Assembly (NCBI GenBank): GCA_036365145.1
Contig: JAEOAD010000005.1
Span: forward strand, 992,001-1,056,000
Length of the DNA stretch: 64,000 nt
Reading direction: 5' to 3'
DNA from: Orientallactaga sibirica
Lineage: Eukaryota > Chordata > Mammalia > Rodentia > Dipodidae
Part shown: piece by piece, positions 11,582-22,715 of the stretch
Numbering within the stretch: the first letter of the stretch is position 1
Layout: every line of letters starts with the position of its first letter
The notes under the pieces: model-generated
What the model saw: only the letters and a program-made list of their open reading frames with translations
Database searches by the model: none
What the model was told of the DNA's origin: nothing
Program-made: the position numbers and the translations under genes

Positions 11582-11946
11582 TGTTTCAGTCAGGTTTGCA
11601 TTGTGGGTAGAAATCACCCAACCAAGAGCAGCTTGTGGGGGGAAAAAAGAGGTTTATTTTGGCTTACATACTCGAGGGGGAAGCTCCATGATGTCAGGGA
11701 AAACGATGGCATGAGCCAAGGGTGGACAACACCCCCTGGCTAACCTCAGGTGGACAACATGAACAGGAGAGTGTGCAAAACACCAGCATGAGGAAACTGG
11801 CTATAACACCCATAAGCCTGCCCCCAACAATAGACTTCCTACAGAAGGCATTAATTCCCAAATCTCCATCAGCTTGGAACCTAGTCTCCAGAACATCTAA
11901 GTTTATGGGGGACACCTCCCCTGGCCCCCATAAACTGATAACCACA
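11582..11946 (-). repeat. 3' LTR of the MaLR element
   Basis: It aligns along its length with 13110-13458; shared strings include 'aaccaagagcagcttgtggg' and 'gagggggaagctccatgatg'. It carries an extra C/A-rich stretch near 11910-11940 that the other LTR lacks. The AATAAA signal is on the minus strand (TTTATT near 11653). Confidence 0.88.
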
Positions 11947-13092
11947 CATGATGTAAAATGCAATGCATTCATCCAACTTTAAAAGTCCCCATTTTTTAAT
12001 CAATTCCAATGATGTTCATACATCCCCATAGTCCAAGATCTTTTAACTGAGCCATAATACCAAAAAAAGCTCAAAAAAAAAACAACAAAAAAAAACATAA
12101 TGGCATAGAATAAACATTCACACTTCAAAAGATGACATTGGGCATAGCAAAGAAATATTCAGCCAATACAAGATTTAAAACAACCAGGGAAAACATCAAA
12201 CTCTGTAGCTTCAAGTCCAACAGCTCTAGCCAGTGACAAATCTCCAAGTCCAATCAATAATTCCAACCAGCACGGAGTCTGTGGGGTTGCAAGTCTGCTC
12301 CTCCAGCTAGGCTACTCACAGTCCTGGAAAACTTCATTCGGGGCTGGCAGCTCTCCTTAGCAGCTGTCTAGTGGTCCCAGTATCCCCACTGGGTCTCCAC
12401 TGCAACCCAGGGTTCATCCTCAGGACTCCCGTCAGGTCTCCATGCAGGCATCAGCTAACCTGCTTCACATTACCCATGACCATTTCCAGAACACAAGACC
12501 ACATTGCAAACTCAATGACCCTCTCTTTCCTGCATTTCTTATACTCCACAATACCAGGTAGGGTGCCAATTTGTTAATCAGGGGGGAATAAAGCAGACTT
12601 TGAGGAACACAACACTTCTTGAGCATTCAGGCCCCTTCAAAAGAGTCTACATTTTTCCTGTTGCCCCAGTGCAGGTCAATTGGCCCAATCTCAAAAGTTG
12701 TAATCTCTCATATAATGCAGCTGAATGGGTAGAAGTTTCAGCCAAATATTTCATTTCTGTGCCCTATCCCGCTGCATATACCAGTCCGTTTCTATGCAAT
12801 GCAACCCCGCACAACTTCTCAGGACCCAGCCATAAGATCAAACCTCTCATACAAACTGCCTCTAACCCAGTCCAGGAAAGCTCTTTCTCACCCTCACAAG
12901 CCAAACCTCACAGTCCATAGTTCTTACTACATTCAGGTCTTTCAACTCTGACCAGAATAATCCATCAAGATGTACTTACTCTTTGCAACATGTCTCTTAG
13001 GCCAAGGTTTCAAATCCTTCCACACTCCTCTTGGAAATCAGCTCCAAAAGGCTGAAGCCACACAGTCAGGTGTCCAGCAGCAATCCCACGGC
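11947..13092 (-). mobile_element. Internal region of the MaLR element (non-coding)
   Basis: About 1.15 kb between the LTRs. Short frames on both strands, the longest being 106 codons at 12600-12920, show no gag, protease or polymerase motif. The A/G-rich stretch next to the left LTR on the minus strand (around 11985-11975) is where a polypurine tract would lie. Confidence 0.8.
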
Positions 13093-13105
13093 TCGGTACC
13101 ATCTA
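13086..13105 (-). other. Primer-binding site of the MaLR element, tRNA-Leu-like
   Basis: Just inside the right LTR the minus strand reads TGGTACCGAGCCGTGGGATT. A complement to the 3' end of leucine tRNA would read like TGGTACCAGGAGTGGGGTT. The two agree over TGGTACC and GTGGG with one inserted base and a few mismatches. ERVL/MaLR elements are known for leucine primer sites. This fixes the element's direction. Confidence 0.7.
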
Positions 13106-13109
13106 TTCC

Positions 13110-13458
13110 TGTTGCAGTCAGGTTCGCATTGTTGGTAGAAATCATCCAACCAAGAGCAGCTTGTGGGAAAAAAGAGGTTTATTTTGGCTTATAGGCTCGA
13201 GGGGGAAGCTCCATGATGGCAGAGGAAAACGATGGCATGAACAGAGGGTGGACATCGCCCCCTGGCAAACATTAGGTGGACAACAGGAACAGGAGACTGT
13301 GACCAACACTGGCGTAGGGAAACTGGCTATAATAGCCATAAGCCCGCTCCCAACAACACACTGCCTTCAGGAGGTGTTAATTCCCAACTCTCCATCAGCT
13401 GGGAACCTAGCATTCAGAACACCTGAGTTCATGGGGACACCTGAATTAAACCACCACA
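13110..13458 (-). repeat. 5' LTR of the MaLR element
   Basis: 349 bp, TG...CA. The minus strand starts TGTGGTGGTTTAATTCAGG, has 'gggaattaacacctcctg', and an AATAAA signal at 13178-13183 about 70 bp before its end, the normal place for LTR polyadenylation. Confidence 0.9.
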
Positions 13459-13463
13459 GTTAG

Positions 13464-15179
13464 CATTGAATGAGCTCTATATTAATAATTTTGGTTTGCA
13501 TATATAGTTAAGCATTATTATTAAAATATTTTGTGAGCTTTAGAGAGGACCATAATTTATTAGTTGGATATAAGATGATTATTATGTTAAATCATGAGGG
13601 AGACATTAAAACCAATTAAGTACTTATAGCCAGAGACTTCTATCTTCTGTTAAATTTTAAGATATCTATGTCTTTCTATATAATAGTAAATATGTAAGAG
13701 TGTTTAATGACTTTGGCAGTAATCCTCAAGTGCACAAGGAATAGCATTCATCAAGTTAGCATTAATCTGAAGAACTCTTGCAATAATGAATACATGGCAA
13801 GTGGTACCTTTACTGAGGTAGTTTTTGCTATTTATTTTTAAAATAAAAGCAGTTACTTTACCAACATTTCAAGCGACATTCTTATGTTTTGCATATGAAA
13901 TGTCATTTCCAAAAGTTCATGTGTTGAAAGGTTGATCCCAGCAGATGAGACTACTTTGGGAGCTTCTGGAAAATTTGGGAGATAGAAAATGACTGTCTAG
14001 CAATGGATAATGCAGTCATAAGTGAGTTTCCACCTGGTCATGTAAAGAGTTTTGAGTTGCATAGAGTGCATTGAGTTTATAAGATTTAAGCTGCCTGGTA
14101 TATAATTTAAATATCATTCTATGATTTAATATATTATTTAGTCATAGCCCATTTAGTAAAGTAGAGTTTTAAAATATTTGCCTACTTTTTGTATAATGAT
14201 TAAGGATTTTTAAAAAAGATTTGTGATACATTCTTTCTTTAAATTATTTTCCATAATTGCAGAAAAAAGTAATTAAAATAGTGATTTATCTACTTTTATG
14301 AATGCTATTACTGAAAACTTATCAAAGGACTGTACATACATCAGGTGTACTTTTTAGAATATGTTTATTGGATACACTTCATTTCTTGGAAAATGCCAAC
14401 ATTAAGCAGGTGTGGACATGATTATCTCAAGTTCAAAGCATCTGTTTATACTTGTGTTAGATCTGAAATTCTTTGAGATAATGCACTGATATATAGCCTG
14501 AAAACTGTATTGAAATTGCTCGTTATGAGTCACTAGTGAGACATGCAAATGTTGGTGTAAATTACATCTAGATTTCCTGTCTAATCTTTCCCTGCTGACA
14601 CATTTGAATATAGTGAACTGACTTGAAAAGTGTGAAAAACGATGAGGTTCTGTAATTAATTTTCTTGGAAATCTGTTAGGCTCACATTGCAAATGCATTA
14701 GAAATACTATACATTTGTCATTATCACTTCTTGCTCTGTGTTAACTTAGATCATTGCCAAATGTGTACATATACTCTGTCACTTTTATTCTATTTATCTT
14801 ATTTTTATCTTACTTTTTTTAAAACCATCTTTCCCAGCACTCGGGGAAATAAGGATTAGTTTTAGGTCATAGTTAATTCCAGGTTGCTAGCAAATTTTAT
14901 TAGGTGTATTTGATTAATTAATGAATTTAGGATAATATTATTAAAGTACAGAAAGTATTACAAAAATATAAGTGGTGTTAATGAATTATAGTGTTCAGTT
15001 TTTTTTTACATTTACTTTCTAATTCATATGTGGAATACATATAATGCTTATGTTTAAAATGGTATGTTTTGTAAGTAGTATTTAGCTAAAGCACAACAAA
15101 AAGCTTTATTTATTGTGACTATGCCATTACTTGTGTTACTTAAGTAGATTTTAGCAAGTTGATACTACTTCATTTTTAT
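13464..15179. other. Unique A/T-rich non-coding DNA
   Basis: A possible scrap of B1-like sequence occurs near 14836-14890 ('cccagcactcgggg', 'aattccaggttg'). Otherwise nothing recognised. Confidence 0.5.
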
Positions 15180-16376
15180 TATGAAATAATTATAGATTTA
15201 TATGCAGTTGTAAGGAATAATACATGACATTCTAACTTACCTTTTCCTGTCTCCCAACCCCCAGTATGGCATGTCTTTATCCACTACAACTTAAAATGAT
15301 GCTCAAGATCTTGACATTGCTATAGTCACTCTATAGAACTTTCCATTCCTGCAAGGATCTCTTCTGATGCTTTTATAGCTATACCAGCTTCTCCACAATG
15401 TCCATTCACTTCCTAGCCACTGCCAATCATTAACTGTGCTCTTTTCTATCATTTTACTTTTTAAAAAATGTATCAATGAAGTCAAATTATTTATAATCTT
15501 TTGAGCTTTTCTTCACTCCATGTTGTTATCTGTGGATTCATTCAGCTTTTTGTGTGCAACAGTCATTTTTTCCTATTGCTGCTGACTAGACTTTCACGAC
15601 ACAGATGCATGGTAGGTTGTTTCATGGTTCACATACTGAAGACATCTGGATTGTTTGTAGTTTGGAGTGATTGAAACCAAAGCTGTTGTAAACATTTATG
15701 GACACGTTTTCATGTGAGCATAATTTTTTGTTTCTCAGGAAGAACTGCCCAAGCATGCAATTTTTGGATTATGCAGCAGTTTCATAGCAAATTATCCAAT
15801 AGTTTTCCAGAGTGGCTCTATTATTTTTCAGATCCCCAGTTCTGAGTATCATCTAGTATCACAGATTTTCTGTTTCCTCACAAGAATTTGATATTGATAT
15901 ATCTTTTTATTTGCTTATTTCCTGTATGGGAATTGTCGTTGCTAGAATGTCTGCTTATCCCTTCTGTCTATTCTTTAATTGTTTTCAGCATTTTACTGTT
16001 GAAACTGCATGATTCTTTACATATTCTACATACTAGTTCTTTGTGAAACATTAAAAAAATACTTTCTTAGCCGGAGAGTTTTTTCATTCTTTTACAGAAC
16101 CTTTGGAAAAGCAAACTTTGCAATGTTATGAAGTTAAATTTATCACTGTGTTGTTGTATGGATAATAGTGTTGGTGTCAAGGGAAGAACTCTTCGCTTGG
16201 CCCTATATTATGAAAGTTTTGTCTTAGTTTTACAGTGGTAGAGATAAAACCCAAGACTTTGTATTCTGTGCAAGTAATCTACCATTGAGGCATAACTTCT
16301 GCTCTAAAAGTTTCTTCAAATTTTTCACAGGAGATTTTTTTTTCATTTTAGATTTAAGTCACTTATCCATTTTGAG
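15180..16376 (-). mobile_element. Ancient L1 (L1M-type), 3' UTR and end of ORF2, antisense
   Basis: Read as it lies, it follows the reverse complement of old mammalian L1 3' sequence in order: a 'gtaaacatttatggacacg' segment, 'gttttccagagtggctctat', 'tacatattctacatactagt', 'ggtgtcaagggaagaactc' and 'cttatccattttgagctta'. Substitutions are dense and no frame stays open. A small SINE-like scrap may lie within it at 16215-16310. It stops abruptly where the younger L1 3' UTR begins; further parts of what seems the same element occur at 17.97-19.33 kb. Confidence 0.75.
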
Positions 16377-16936
16377 CTTATGCTTTATTGAGAACTTTAT
16401 TGTATGAACATATTACATATTGACCATATTTACATCAGATGGTACTCTTATGTTCCCTGTCCCCATCCCATTCCACTGATGGCCCTTCTCAGTGGGGTAT
16501 CACTAATTAGTGTGGAGTCGTGAAAGCATAAGTGTCTCTGGGAGGGGGAAGAATGCCTGATATTTTATCTTGCCACCGTTTGGCTTTTACATCTTTTCCT
16601 ACTATTTCTTCTGCAGTGTTCACTGTGCCTTGGAGGGTGTGTTAAAAGTCTACGTAAGAATTTGATGAGTTTTGAGTCTCCCCCGCGGCTACCACCATCT
16701 CCCTGGAGGAGGTTCTTGAGCTAGCAGTGAGAGCAGAACTCATCTTTAATCTGCCACTTCTGCGCTGTTTCCTGGGCCCTGGAAGATGTGGTAGAGATAA
16801 CTCTTCTCGTGATAGGCATCTTTCTTTTCTTATTGGACTAATGGGTCTTGGGTCTCCCCATATCTGCTGCCATCTCAAAAAAAACCAAAAATAAAAAAAA
16901 AAAAAAACAACCCCCCCCCAAAACAGATTCTCTAGT

Positions 16937-16988
<52 letters not shown>

Positions 16989-17350
16989 GGAGAAGCATGG
17001 ACAAAGGGGAAAGCAGACATTTTGAAGACTTGTTGACAGGCATAACCTCTTCTTTTAGTCAAAGAACAGTGGGAGCTTACCTGTAAGGCCTACGACCTTC
17101 TGAGCCATAAGTTTCTAATTTGGTTCTCAGTATCAGGTGCAAATCAGATCCCACTGAACAAGCCTCATATTCCGAGAGCAGTTGATTATCACCATAACTT
17201 ATGGGTCATGATTGAATGTTGTGTACATCTTGCCTGGCTGGTTGATTTTGTAGCTTGCAGGATGCACTGCTTCTTCACACTGTTGTTGAACTTTGTCCTC
17301 TAGCAACTTGCTTAGCACTTTCCAGCACTATGAGAAATAGCCAGCATTGA
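16377..17350 (-). mobile_element. Younger rodent-type L1 3' UTR, antisense, 5'-truncated
   Basis: Starts 'tgctttattgagaacttta', an antisense rodent L1 3' end, then 'gatggcccttctcagtgggg', 'gtgccttggagggtgtg', 'gggtcttgggtctcccc', and 'gttggttttgtagc'-like text near 17240. Only 3' UTR is present, which is the usual 5'-truncated L1 insertion. It contains a G/A-rich microsatellite at 16937-16990. Confidence 0.7.
16878..16990. repeat. A-rich, C-run and (GA)n low-complexity block
   Basis: A-rich at 16878-16908, a run of C at 16911-16919, then (GA)n at 16938-16988. It lies within the L1 3' UTR, where rodent L1s carry a purine-rich stretch. Open frames here on both strands are artefacts. Confidence 0.95.
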
Positions 17351-17366
17351 GCTGGCTTCCATTTGA

Positions 17367-17369
<3 letters not shown>

Positions 17370-17431
<62 letters not shown>
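17370..17431. repeat. (AT)n microsatellite, about 31 units
   Basis: Uninterrupted AT dinucleotides at the tail side of the next minus-strand SINE. The sequence is self-complementary and can extrude a cruciform. Confidence 0.98.
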
Positions 17432-17438
<7 letters not shown>

Positions 17439-17660
17439 TCTTTGTTATGTAAGCGGGTGAGCGAGAAAGAGAGAAAATTGCCACACCAAGGCCTCCAGCC
17501 ACTGCAATCAAACACCAGATGTATGGACCACCTTGTGTGCATGTGCAACCTTGCATGCTTGCATCACTGTGCATCAGGCTTATGTGGGATCTGCAGAGTC
17601 AAACAAGTGTCCTTTGGCTTTGCATACAAGTGCCTTAACCGCTATGTCATCTCTCCAGTT
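17432..17660 (-). mobile_element. tRNA-derived SINE, long subfamily with internal insertion
   Basis: The minus strand starts near 17660 ('aactggagagatgacatag'). It carries the extra segment with 'gatgcacagtgatgcaagca' and a 'gtgtggcaattttctctc' 3' region, as does the plus-strand copy at 22.94 kb. The tail has become the (AT)n run. Confidence 0.9.
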
Positions 17661-17666
17661 ATTACA

Positions 17667-17825
17667 ATTATTTTATTTATTTATTTATTTTATTTGAGAG
17701 AGAAAGAGGGAGGCAGATAGATAGAGAGAGAGAGAATGGGCATGCCAGGGCCTCAGCCACTGCAAATGAACTCCAGATGCATGTGCCACCTTGTACATCG
17801 GACTCATGTTTGGCTTTTGGCTTTG
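17667..17825 (-). mobile_element. tRNA-derived SINE, antisense and truncated
   Basis: (ATTT)n then 'ttgagagagaaagagggagg', 'gggcatgccagggcctcagc' and 'ccagatgcatgtgccacctt'. It breaks off near 17815 before the head, so the tRNA-like promoter is absent. Confidence 0.88.
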
Positions 17826-17964
17826 CTTAACTATTATTTGAAAGAGAAAACAAAGAGGCCCAGAGAGAGAATGAAGATTTTCATTAGTTTTTATTTAGTT
17901 GTGGAGAGCAGCCTTATACTCACTAGCCAGCAGTTAGTAGTAACATATAATAATTTTATATAAA

Positions 17965-18507
17965 GATGCCTCATGTTTTATCACATCATTGAGGATTTTA
18001 TATCTAAGTCATAATATGGACACTGGAATATAGCTCTCTTTTTTTGTATCTATTATTGATTGGTTTTGACAGCATGATACCCACTTCATAAAATGAGTTA
18101 GGAATTGTCCCTCCTATATTATGTGGAAACATAGTGTAGAATTTTTATCAGCTACTCTTTGAGTGTTTGGTATAATTTTTCATTTAAAAAAGTCTGGGCC
18201 TGAAGGTTTTATTTTTAAAGGACCCAGAATTATTAATTTGATTTTGTTGATGGATGTAGGGTTATTCAAGTTATCTATTTCACATTGGACAGGAAAGGTA
18301 GGTTATACTTTCAAGGAGTTGCTATTTGACCTAAGTTGTCAAACATGTTCACAATGATCCATTTTATTAGTTCAGGTATTAGAGCTATGGTGATAGTTCC
18401 ACACTCACTCATTTTCTGACAGCTTGCAGCTTTTCTCAAGCTCCTTTGTCAATGCTTTCAGAGACTTGTTGGTTTTGCAACCATCTTTAAAAAGAACCTA
18501 TCATTTG
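17965..18507 (-). pseudogene. Ancient L1 ORF2 fragment (reverse-transcriptase region), antisense
   Basis: 'cattgaggattttatatcta', 'cttcataaaatgagttagg' and 'tctgggcctgaaggttttat' are the reverse complement of conserved L1 ORF2 polymerase sequence (compare the common mammalian form '...ctcataaaatgagttaggg...'). There are many frame breaks. By order and divergence it continues the L1 at 15.18-16.38 kb after two interruptions. Confidence 0.75.
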
Positions 18508-18714
18508 GGGTTGGAGAGATGGCTCAGCAGTAAAGGCCCTTGCCTATAAAGCCTAACATACCCACGTAAGGTAGTAAATGTGTCTGGAGTCCTTTTGCAA
18601 AGGCTAGAGGCCCTATTGTACCCAATCATTCTCTCTTTCTCTCTCTCTCTCTTTTTCTCTCTCTCTCTCCTTGCAAGTAAATAAAACATGTTTTAAAAAG
18701 AGCTCATCATTTAA
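18489..18714 (+). mobile_element. tRNA-derived SINE inside ancient L1
   Basis: The body at about 18508-18694 opens 'ggggttggagagatggctca', has a shortened middle and a CT tail. A target duplication with two mismatches (AAAAAGAACCTATCATTT and AAAAAGAGCTCATCATTT) brackets it, so it landed within the older L1. Confidence 0.93.
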
Positions 18715-19328
18715 TTGATTTTAATTGTTTTGATTTCTTCTCTCATGTTCATTTTTAACTCCATGCTATTTCCTTTGGTTTACTGAGTTCTTGAAATGAA
18801 AACAATTTGTATCTTTTCCATTTATCATGTAAGTGCATAGTCACAAATACATTGACTTTCCATTTTCTTTTTAATTAATATTGGCTAAATATTTATTTTA
18901 ATTGAGAATTCTTTGATCCATGGATTATTTGGAAGTGTGTCATTAAGTTTCCAACTGGCTGGCTGTTTTAATGTGTTTTGTTGTTGTTGTGACTTCTAAT
19001 TTGATTTCACTGAGGTCAGAGAACACTGTGTTTTATAATTCCATTGATAAACTAGTTGAGGTAGGTTTTATGGTTCAGGAAAGTTATCTGTTGGTCCGTG
19101 TTTCACACACACTAGAGCATGTACTCTGCAGTTGCATGAACTGTTCACAGGTGTTGGTTAGTTCTTGTTGTTCATTATAGGCTGAGTTCTTCCACATTAT
19201 TTGTGGACCTTTAATTGTCTTTTAAATTTGAGAAGTGTATTCTTTACCTATAGTTGTGGTGGTATGCTGCCCATTTTCCTGTTCAATCAAATTTTGTTCC
19301 ACCAAGTTTGCTGCTTTGTTTTCATTTT
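18715..19328 (-). pseudogene. Ancient L1 ORF2 fragment (endonuclease and linker region), antisense
   Basis: 'tttgatccatggattatttg', 'tcactgaggtcagagaacac', 'gagcatgtactctgcagttg' and 'cacaggtgttggttagttct' follow the reverse-complemented order of mammalian L1 ORF2 between endonuclease and polymerase. It is colinear with the fragments to its left: the 3' UTR lies at 15.2 kb, the polymerase at 18.2 kb, this at 19 kb. Confidence 0.78.
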
Positions 19329-19329
19329 A

Positions 19330-19494
19330 TTTTTTAAAGTATTTTATTTAGCTATTTGCAATGAGAGAGAGATAGACAGGAGAGATGCCATTTTGTGCAT
19401 CTAGTTTTATGTGGGTATTGAGGAATGGAACCAAGTTTATTAATTAGGCTTTATAGGCAAGCACTTTAACTGCTTAGCCATCTCTCCAGCCCTG
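19330..19494 (-). mobile_element. tRNA-derived SINE, antisense
   Basis: From a diverged A/T-rich tail with a short GA run to 'gcttagccatctctccagccc' at 19473-19493, the reverse of the SINE start. The middle is shortened: the segment between the GA run and 'gccattttgtgcatc' is missing. Confidence 0.88.
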
Positions 19495-19499
19495 GTTTT

Positions 19500-19620
19500 T
19501 TTTTTGTTTGTTTGTTTTTATGCTTGTGTGTGTTGTATGTGCATACTGTTTTTGTTGTATGTGTGTGTCCAAGTTGACATGTGTATGGACACATGAATGG
19601 TGTGTGTGTGTGTGTAGGCC
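19500..19620. repeat. T-rich and GT-rich low-complexity DNA
   Basis: Poly-T with TTTG units, then interrupted TG repeats with a clean (GT)n run near 19601-19616. Confidence 0.85.
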
Positions 19621-19860
19621 AGAGGGAAATGTTGGATGTGTTTAATCTCTCTCTATCTTATCTTTTGAGACAAGAGTCTCTTACTGAATCTGGAGCTCAC
19701 TGATTCTGTTAGAATGGCTAGCCAGCAAATCCCAGGGATTCTCCTATCTCCAACTCCCCAGCTCTGGGATTACAGGGTTATACCTATGAACTTGGTTTTT
19801 ATATGGGAGTCAAACCCTGTCCTGAACCTTGTGTGGGAAACACTATCAACTGAATCACCT
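19621..19860 (-). mobile_element. B4/B3-like rodent SINE, antisense
   Basis: 'cttttgagacaagagtctct', 'ctggagctcactgattct', 'ggctagccagcaaatccca' and 'ctgggattacagggttatac' match the reverse-complemented rodent B4/B3-type SINE layout (a B1-related part joined to a tRNA-like part). It is more diverged than the two dominant SINE families. The subfamily is uncertain. Confidence 0.65.
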
Positions 19861-19939
19861 CCCCACCCCCACTGTTATGTTTTTGATGCATAAATATTGA
19901 GATTCCAATATATTATTGGTGACTTGATTCTTTTATTTT

Positions 19940-20174
19940 TATATAATGTTTAATTTTGTTTTTATTTATCAATTTATGAGAGAGAGAAAGACAGAGAAAG
20001 AGAGAGGGAGAGAATGGGTGCACAGGGCCTCTAGCCACTGCAAATGAAATCTTGACACATGCTCCACCATGTGCATCTGGCTTATGTGGGTTCTGGGAAA
20101 TAGAACCTGGTTCCTTAGGCTTCACAGGCAAGCACCTTAATTGCTAAGCCATCTCTCCACCATTATATAGTGTT
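19940..20174 (-). mobile_element. tRNA-derived SINE, antisense
   Basis: 'caatttatgagagagagaaa', 'tgcacagggcctctagccac' and 'gctaagccatctctccac' give a full-length minus-strand copy. Flanks TATATAATGTTT and TATATAGTGTTT look like its target duplication. Confidence 0.92.
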
Positions 20175-20269
20175 TTTATCAAAGAAAAATCAGTATACAA
20201 CAGGTTTATATCTGATTAAAAGTATATATGTATATATTATCTCTGAAAGCTCTATGATCTAATTTTGAA

Positions 20270-20640
20270 ATGATACATCTTTTTGCCACTTCCCCTCCTC
20301 CATATAGGACTGCAAACAATAAGAATTTTTCTTTGATTTTTCAGGAGGTTGATTATGAGGACCTGACTTTGTATTTCTTCAAATATGTCCTGTTTGGGGT
20401 TGATCAGTTTACTAAATCTGTAGACTTATATCTTAAACCAAAGGTGGGCATTTTAAGCCATTGTTTCTTTAGCACTGCGTTAGCTCTGTCATCTTCTTTT
20501 CCCATGCTGAAACTCCAAATGCATGAATGTTAGCTCTTTGGTAATGGTCCCAATCCAGAAGTCTCTGTGTTGTTCTTAGTTTGTCTCTGTTGAGATAATG
20601 TGCTGTTGGTGGCTACTCATGACTACCTTTAGATGTAAAG
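20270..20640 (-). mobile_element. L1-related relic (HAL1- or L1M-like), antisense
   Basis: 'ttcttcaaatatgtcctg', 'tcctgtttggggttgatcag' and 'aatgcatgaatgttagctct' with 'tggtcccaatccagaag' resemble a recurrent sequence of old mammalian L1/HAL1 elements. I cannot place it to a subfamily. The 87-codon open frame here is not a gene. Confidence 0.45.
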
Positions 20641-22520
20641 TGCACACTTCTTCCTTACTTAATCTTTTTTTCATAACATGCCCTGATGCTATTGCCTTGT
20701 GACTCTTGAGTTATTTCTTTGTAGCTTCCCGAGGGTGTGAGTCTAGGCTCCCTTATGTTTCCCATGGTGTTTCTTTGAATTAGAGCTGTTCTGATTAAAA
20801 AGTCTCCTGCTTTTGGTAGACCATCATTGTCCTACTGATTTGGCAACAACAAATGTTTTGTTGGGGTTTTGACAGCTCCCTTTGACATTTCCAGGTTACT
20901 GGCTTTTCCAGCTCCAAGTATTCTAGGGGACACGAAGCAAAAAGAAACTCCAAGGAATTAACCATATTTGGAGGAAGAGGGCAAGTAAATGTTTCTAGCT
21001 TGTCTTTCTTCATTTGCCTTCTTAAATTTTTCTTAGTTTGGCATTCTATAAATTTTGTATTATTTTCCTTGTTTAGGTTGTGAGTTGGATACCTTTAATT
21101 CTTGGATAATATCTTACTTATTTTATGATTTTATTCCTGAATAGTAATTAATAACACTTAAATGAAGTAACTAAAACATTAAAACCATGGAAAGTACAAG
21201 ATAAAAATATTTTATACTTTCTTTTGGATAACTCAGGAAAAAGGGATTTAACTTTCAATGACATGGGGACAAAAGGCATTAATTTTAAATAGCATGAAAT
21301 GTTTTCCAGGAATATACAATGAGTATGTGAAAGGGGTTAGGAAGACGTGAAAAACTAAGAAAGAAATCATCATATTTGAATTTACTTTTTATGGGTAACA
21401 ATTTAATAATGTGAAAAAATTGAACTTTGCTTCTGAGTTTCACCATTATTGGTAAAGAGGTGATATGTTTAAATACACACAGTAATTGTTTTGGAAAAGG
21501 ACTTGTGTGTCATCAGAAGTTAACATTGTAGGTATTCTTTTTGCATAATGATCAAAAGGTGACAACTTAGTGATGTTAAAACACTCATTTTATCTTTGTC
21601 TCTCTCTCCACTAAATCTGTTATTCATCTGATAGAGATAAACTGTAGCTCATGATGGCATGAAGAAGCCATTTTCATATTTTCTTGAACTCATTCTTCTA
21701 AGCAAGTATCTTTTACTACGAGACAGGATCAGTTGTGTCCAGGGTACTGTGGCCATAGACATGTTCATGTTCAATATTCTCTGTGACCTAAAGGACTTTT
21801 CAATTAAAATTGTTTTGGGAAATGATTGGGACTGTCCAAATTGAAAAGATAACTGGGAATGTGATCCACTGCCTTATAAAAGGAGCAAAAGGAATGGTTG
21901 ACATACATACAGATCTCACTGTCAAGGGGAGGAGAGACTCAGCTACTCCCAGAATGAAATGTCTTCATGATTTAGTGTGAACTGAAACAGTGATTCTGGA
22001 AGAACCTTTGTCATGATTCATCAGAAGCCTTCTAAACCCTTTGTGTTAGTAATTATATTTCAAGGTTAGAAAACTAGAAATAATTACCTTTCAATATATT
22101 TTCTTTGTTTAATTTCTTATTTTAATTTTTTCATTAACCACAAAGTATAAATTACTAGTTGTTAACAAATTTTAATACATGTTATTTCAAAATGATTTAT
22201 TTAAAATGAAATATTTAATTCACTTAAAGTGCATATAATAGTCAAAGGATAAATATTCTTAGTCTTTATTATTCTCAAGGACTGAAATTTCTTTAATTCC
22301 TTCTGTGCCAGTGACAGAAAAGTTTTCAGTAGTAGAAGACAGAAGCTGTGTGTAATATAAGTGCAAATGATACAGGAAGAAGCCCTGTCCACTAAGCACA
22401 AGGTATCCTGGTATGGGAATCCAGAAACCTACCTTAGAGTGCAGATCTGATATTAAGCTGTGCCAAGTCTCTAGACAAGTCTTGAGGAGTTGAATTACAT
22501 GATGTTACTATTTGTTTAGG
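20641..22520. other. Unique A/T-rich non-coding DNA
   Basis: No gene, RNA or clear repeat seen. Open frames at 20795-21013 (minus), 21659-21844 (plus) and 22201-22401 (minus) are short and unlike any family I know. Confidence 0.5.
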
Positions 22521-22678
22521 TCAAAACCACTTCTGAGCTGGGTGTGGTGGCGCATGCCTTTAATCCCAGCACTTGGGAGGCAGAGGTAGGAGGATTGCTG
22601 TGAGTTCGAGGCTACCCTGAGAATACAGAATGAATTCCAGGTCAGCCTGAACCAGAGTGAGACCCTACCTCGAAAAAC

Positions 22679-22715
<37 letters not shown>

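Larger units (their letters stand above)
11577..13463 (-). mobile_element. Complete non-autonomous MaLR LTR retrotransposon
   Basis: Two direct-repeat LTRs (11582-about 11946 and 13110-13458) flank about 1.16 kb of internal DNA. Each LTR begins TG and ends CA, and the pair is bracketed by the 5-bp target duplication GTTAG (11577-11581 and 13459-13463). On the minus strand the element starts at 13458. The internal region has no long open frame, as expected for MaLRs, which depend on ERVL proteins supplied elsewhere. The LTR sequences differ at many sites, so the insertion is not recent. It sits at the edge of an L1 fragment and is the best-preserved LTR element in the window. Confidence 0.92.

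Noticed and set aside
11582..13458. A pair of open frames (11722-11982 and 13161-13463) with similar protein sequence, at first sight a tandem gene duplication
   Set aside because: The similarity is that of two LTRs of one retroelement, shown by the GTTAG duplication and TG...CA ends.
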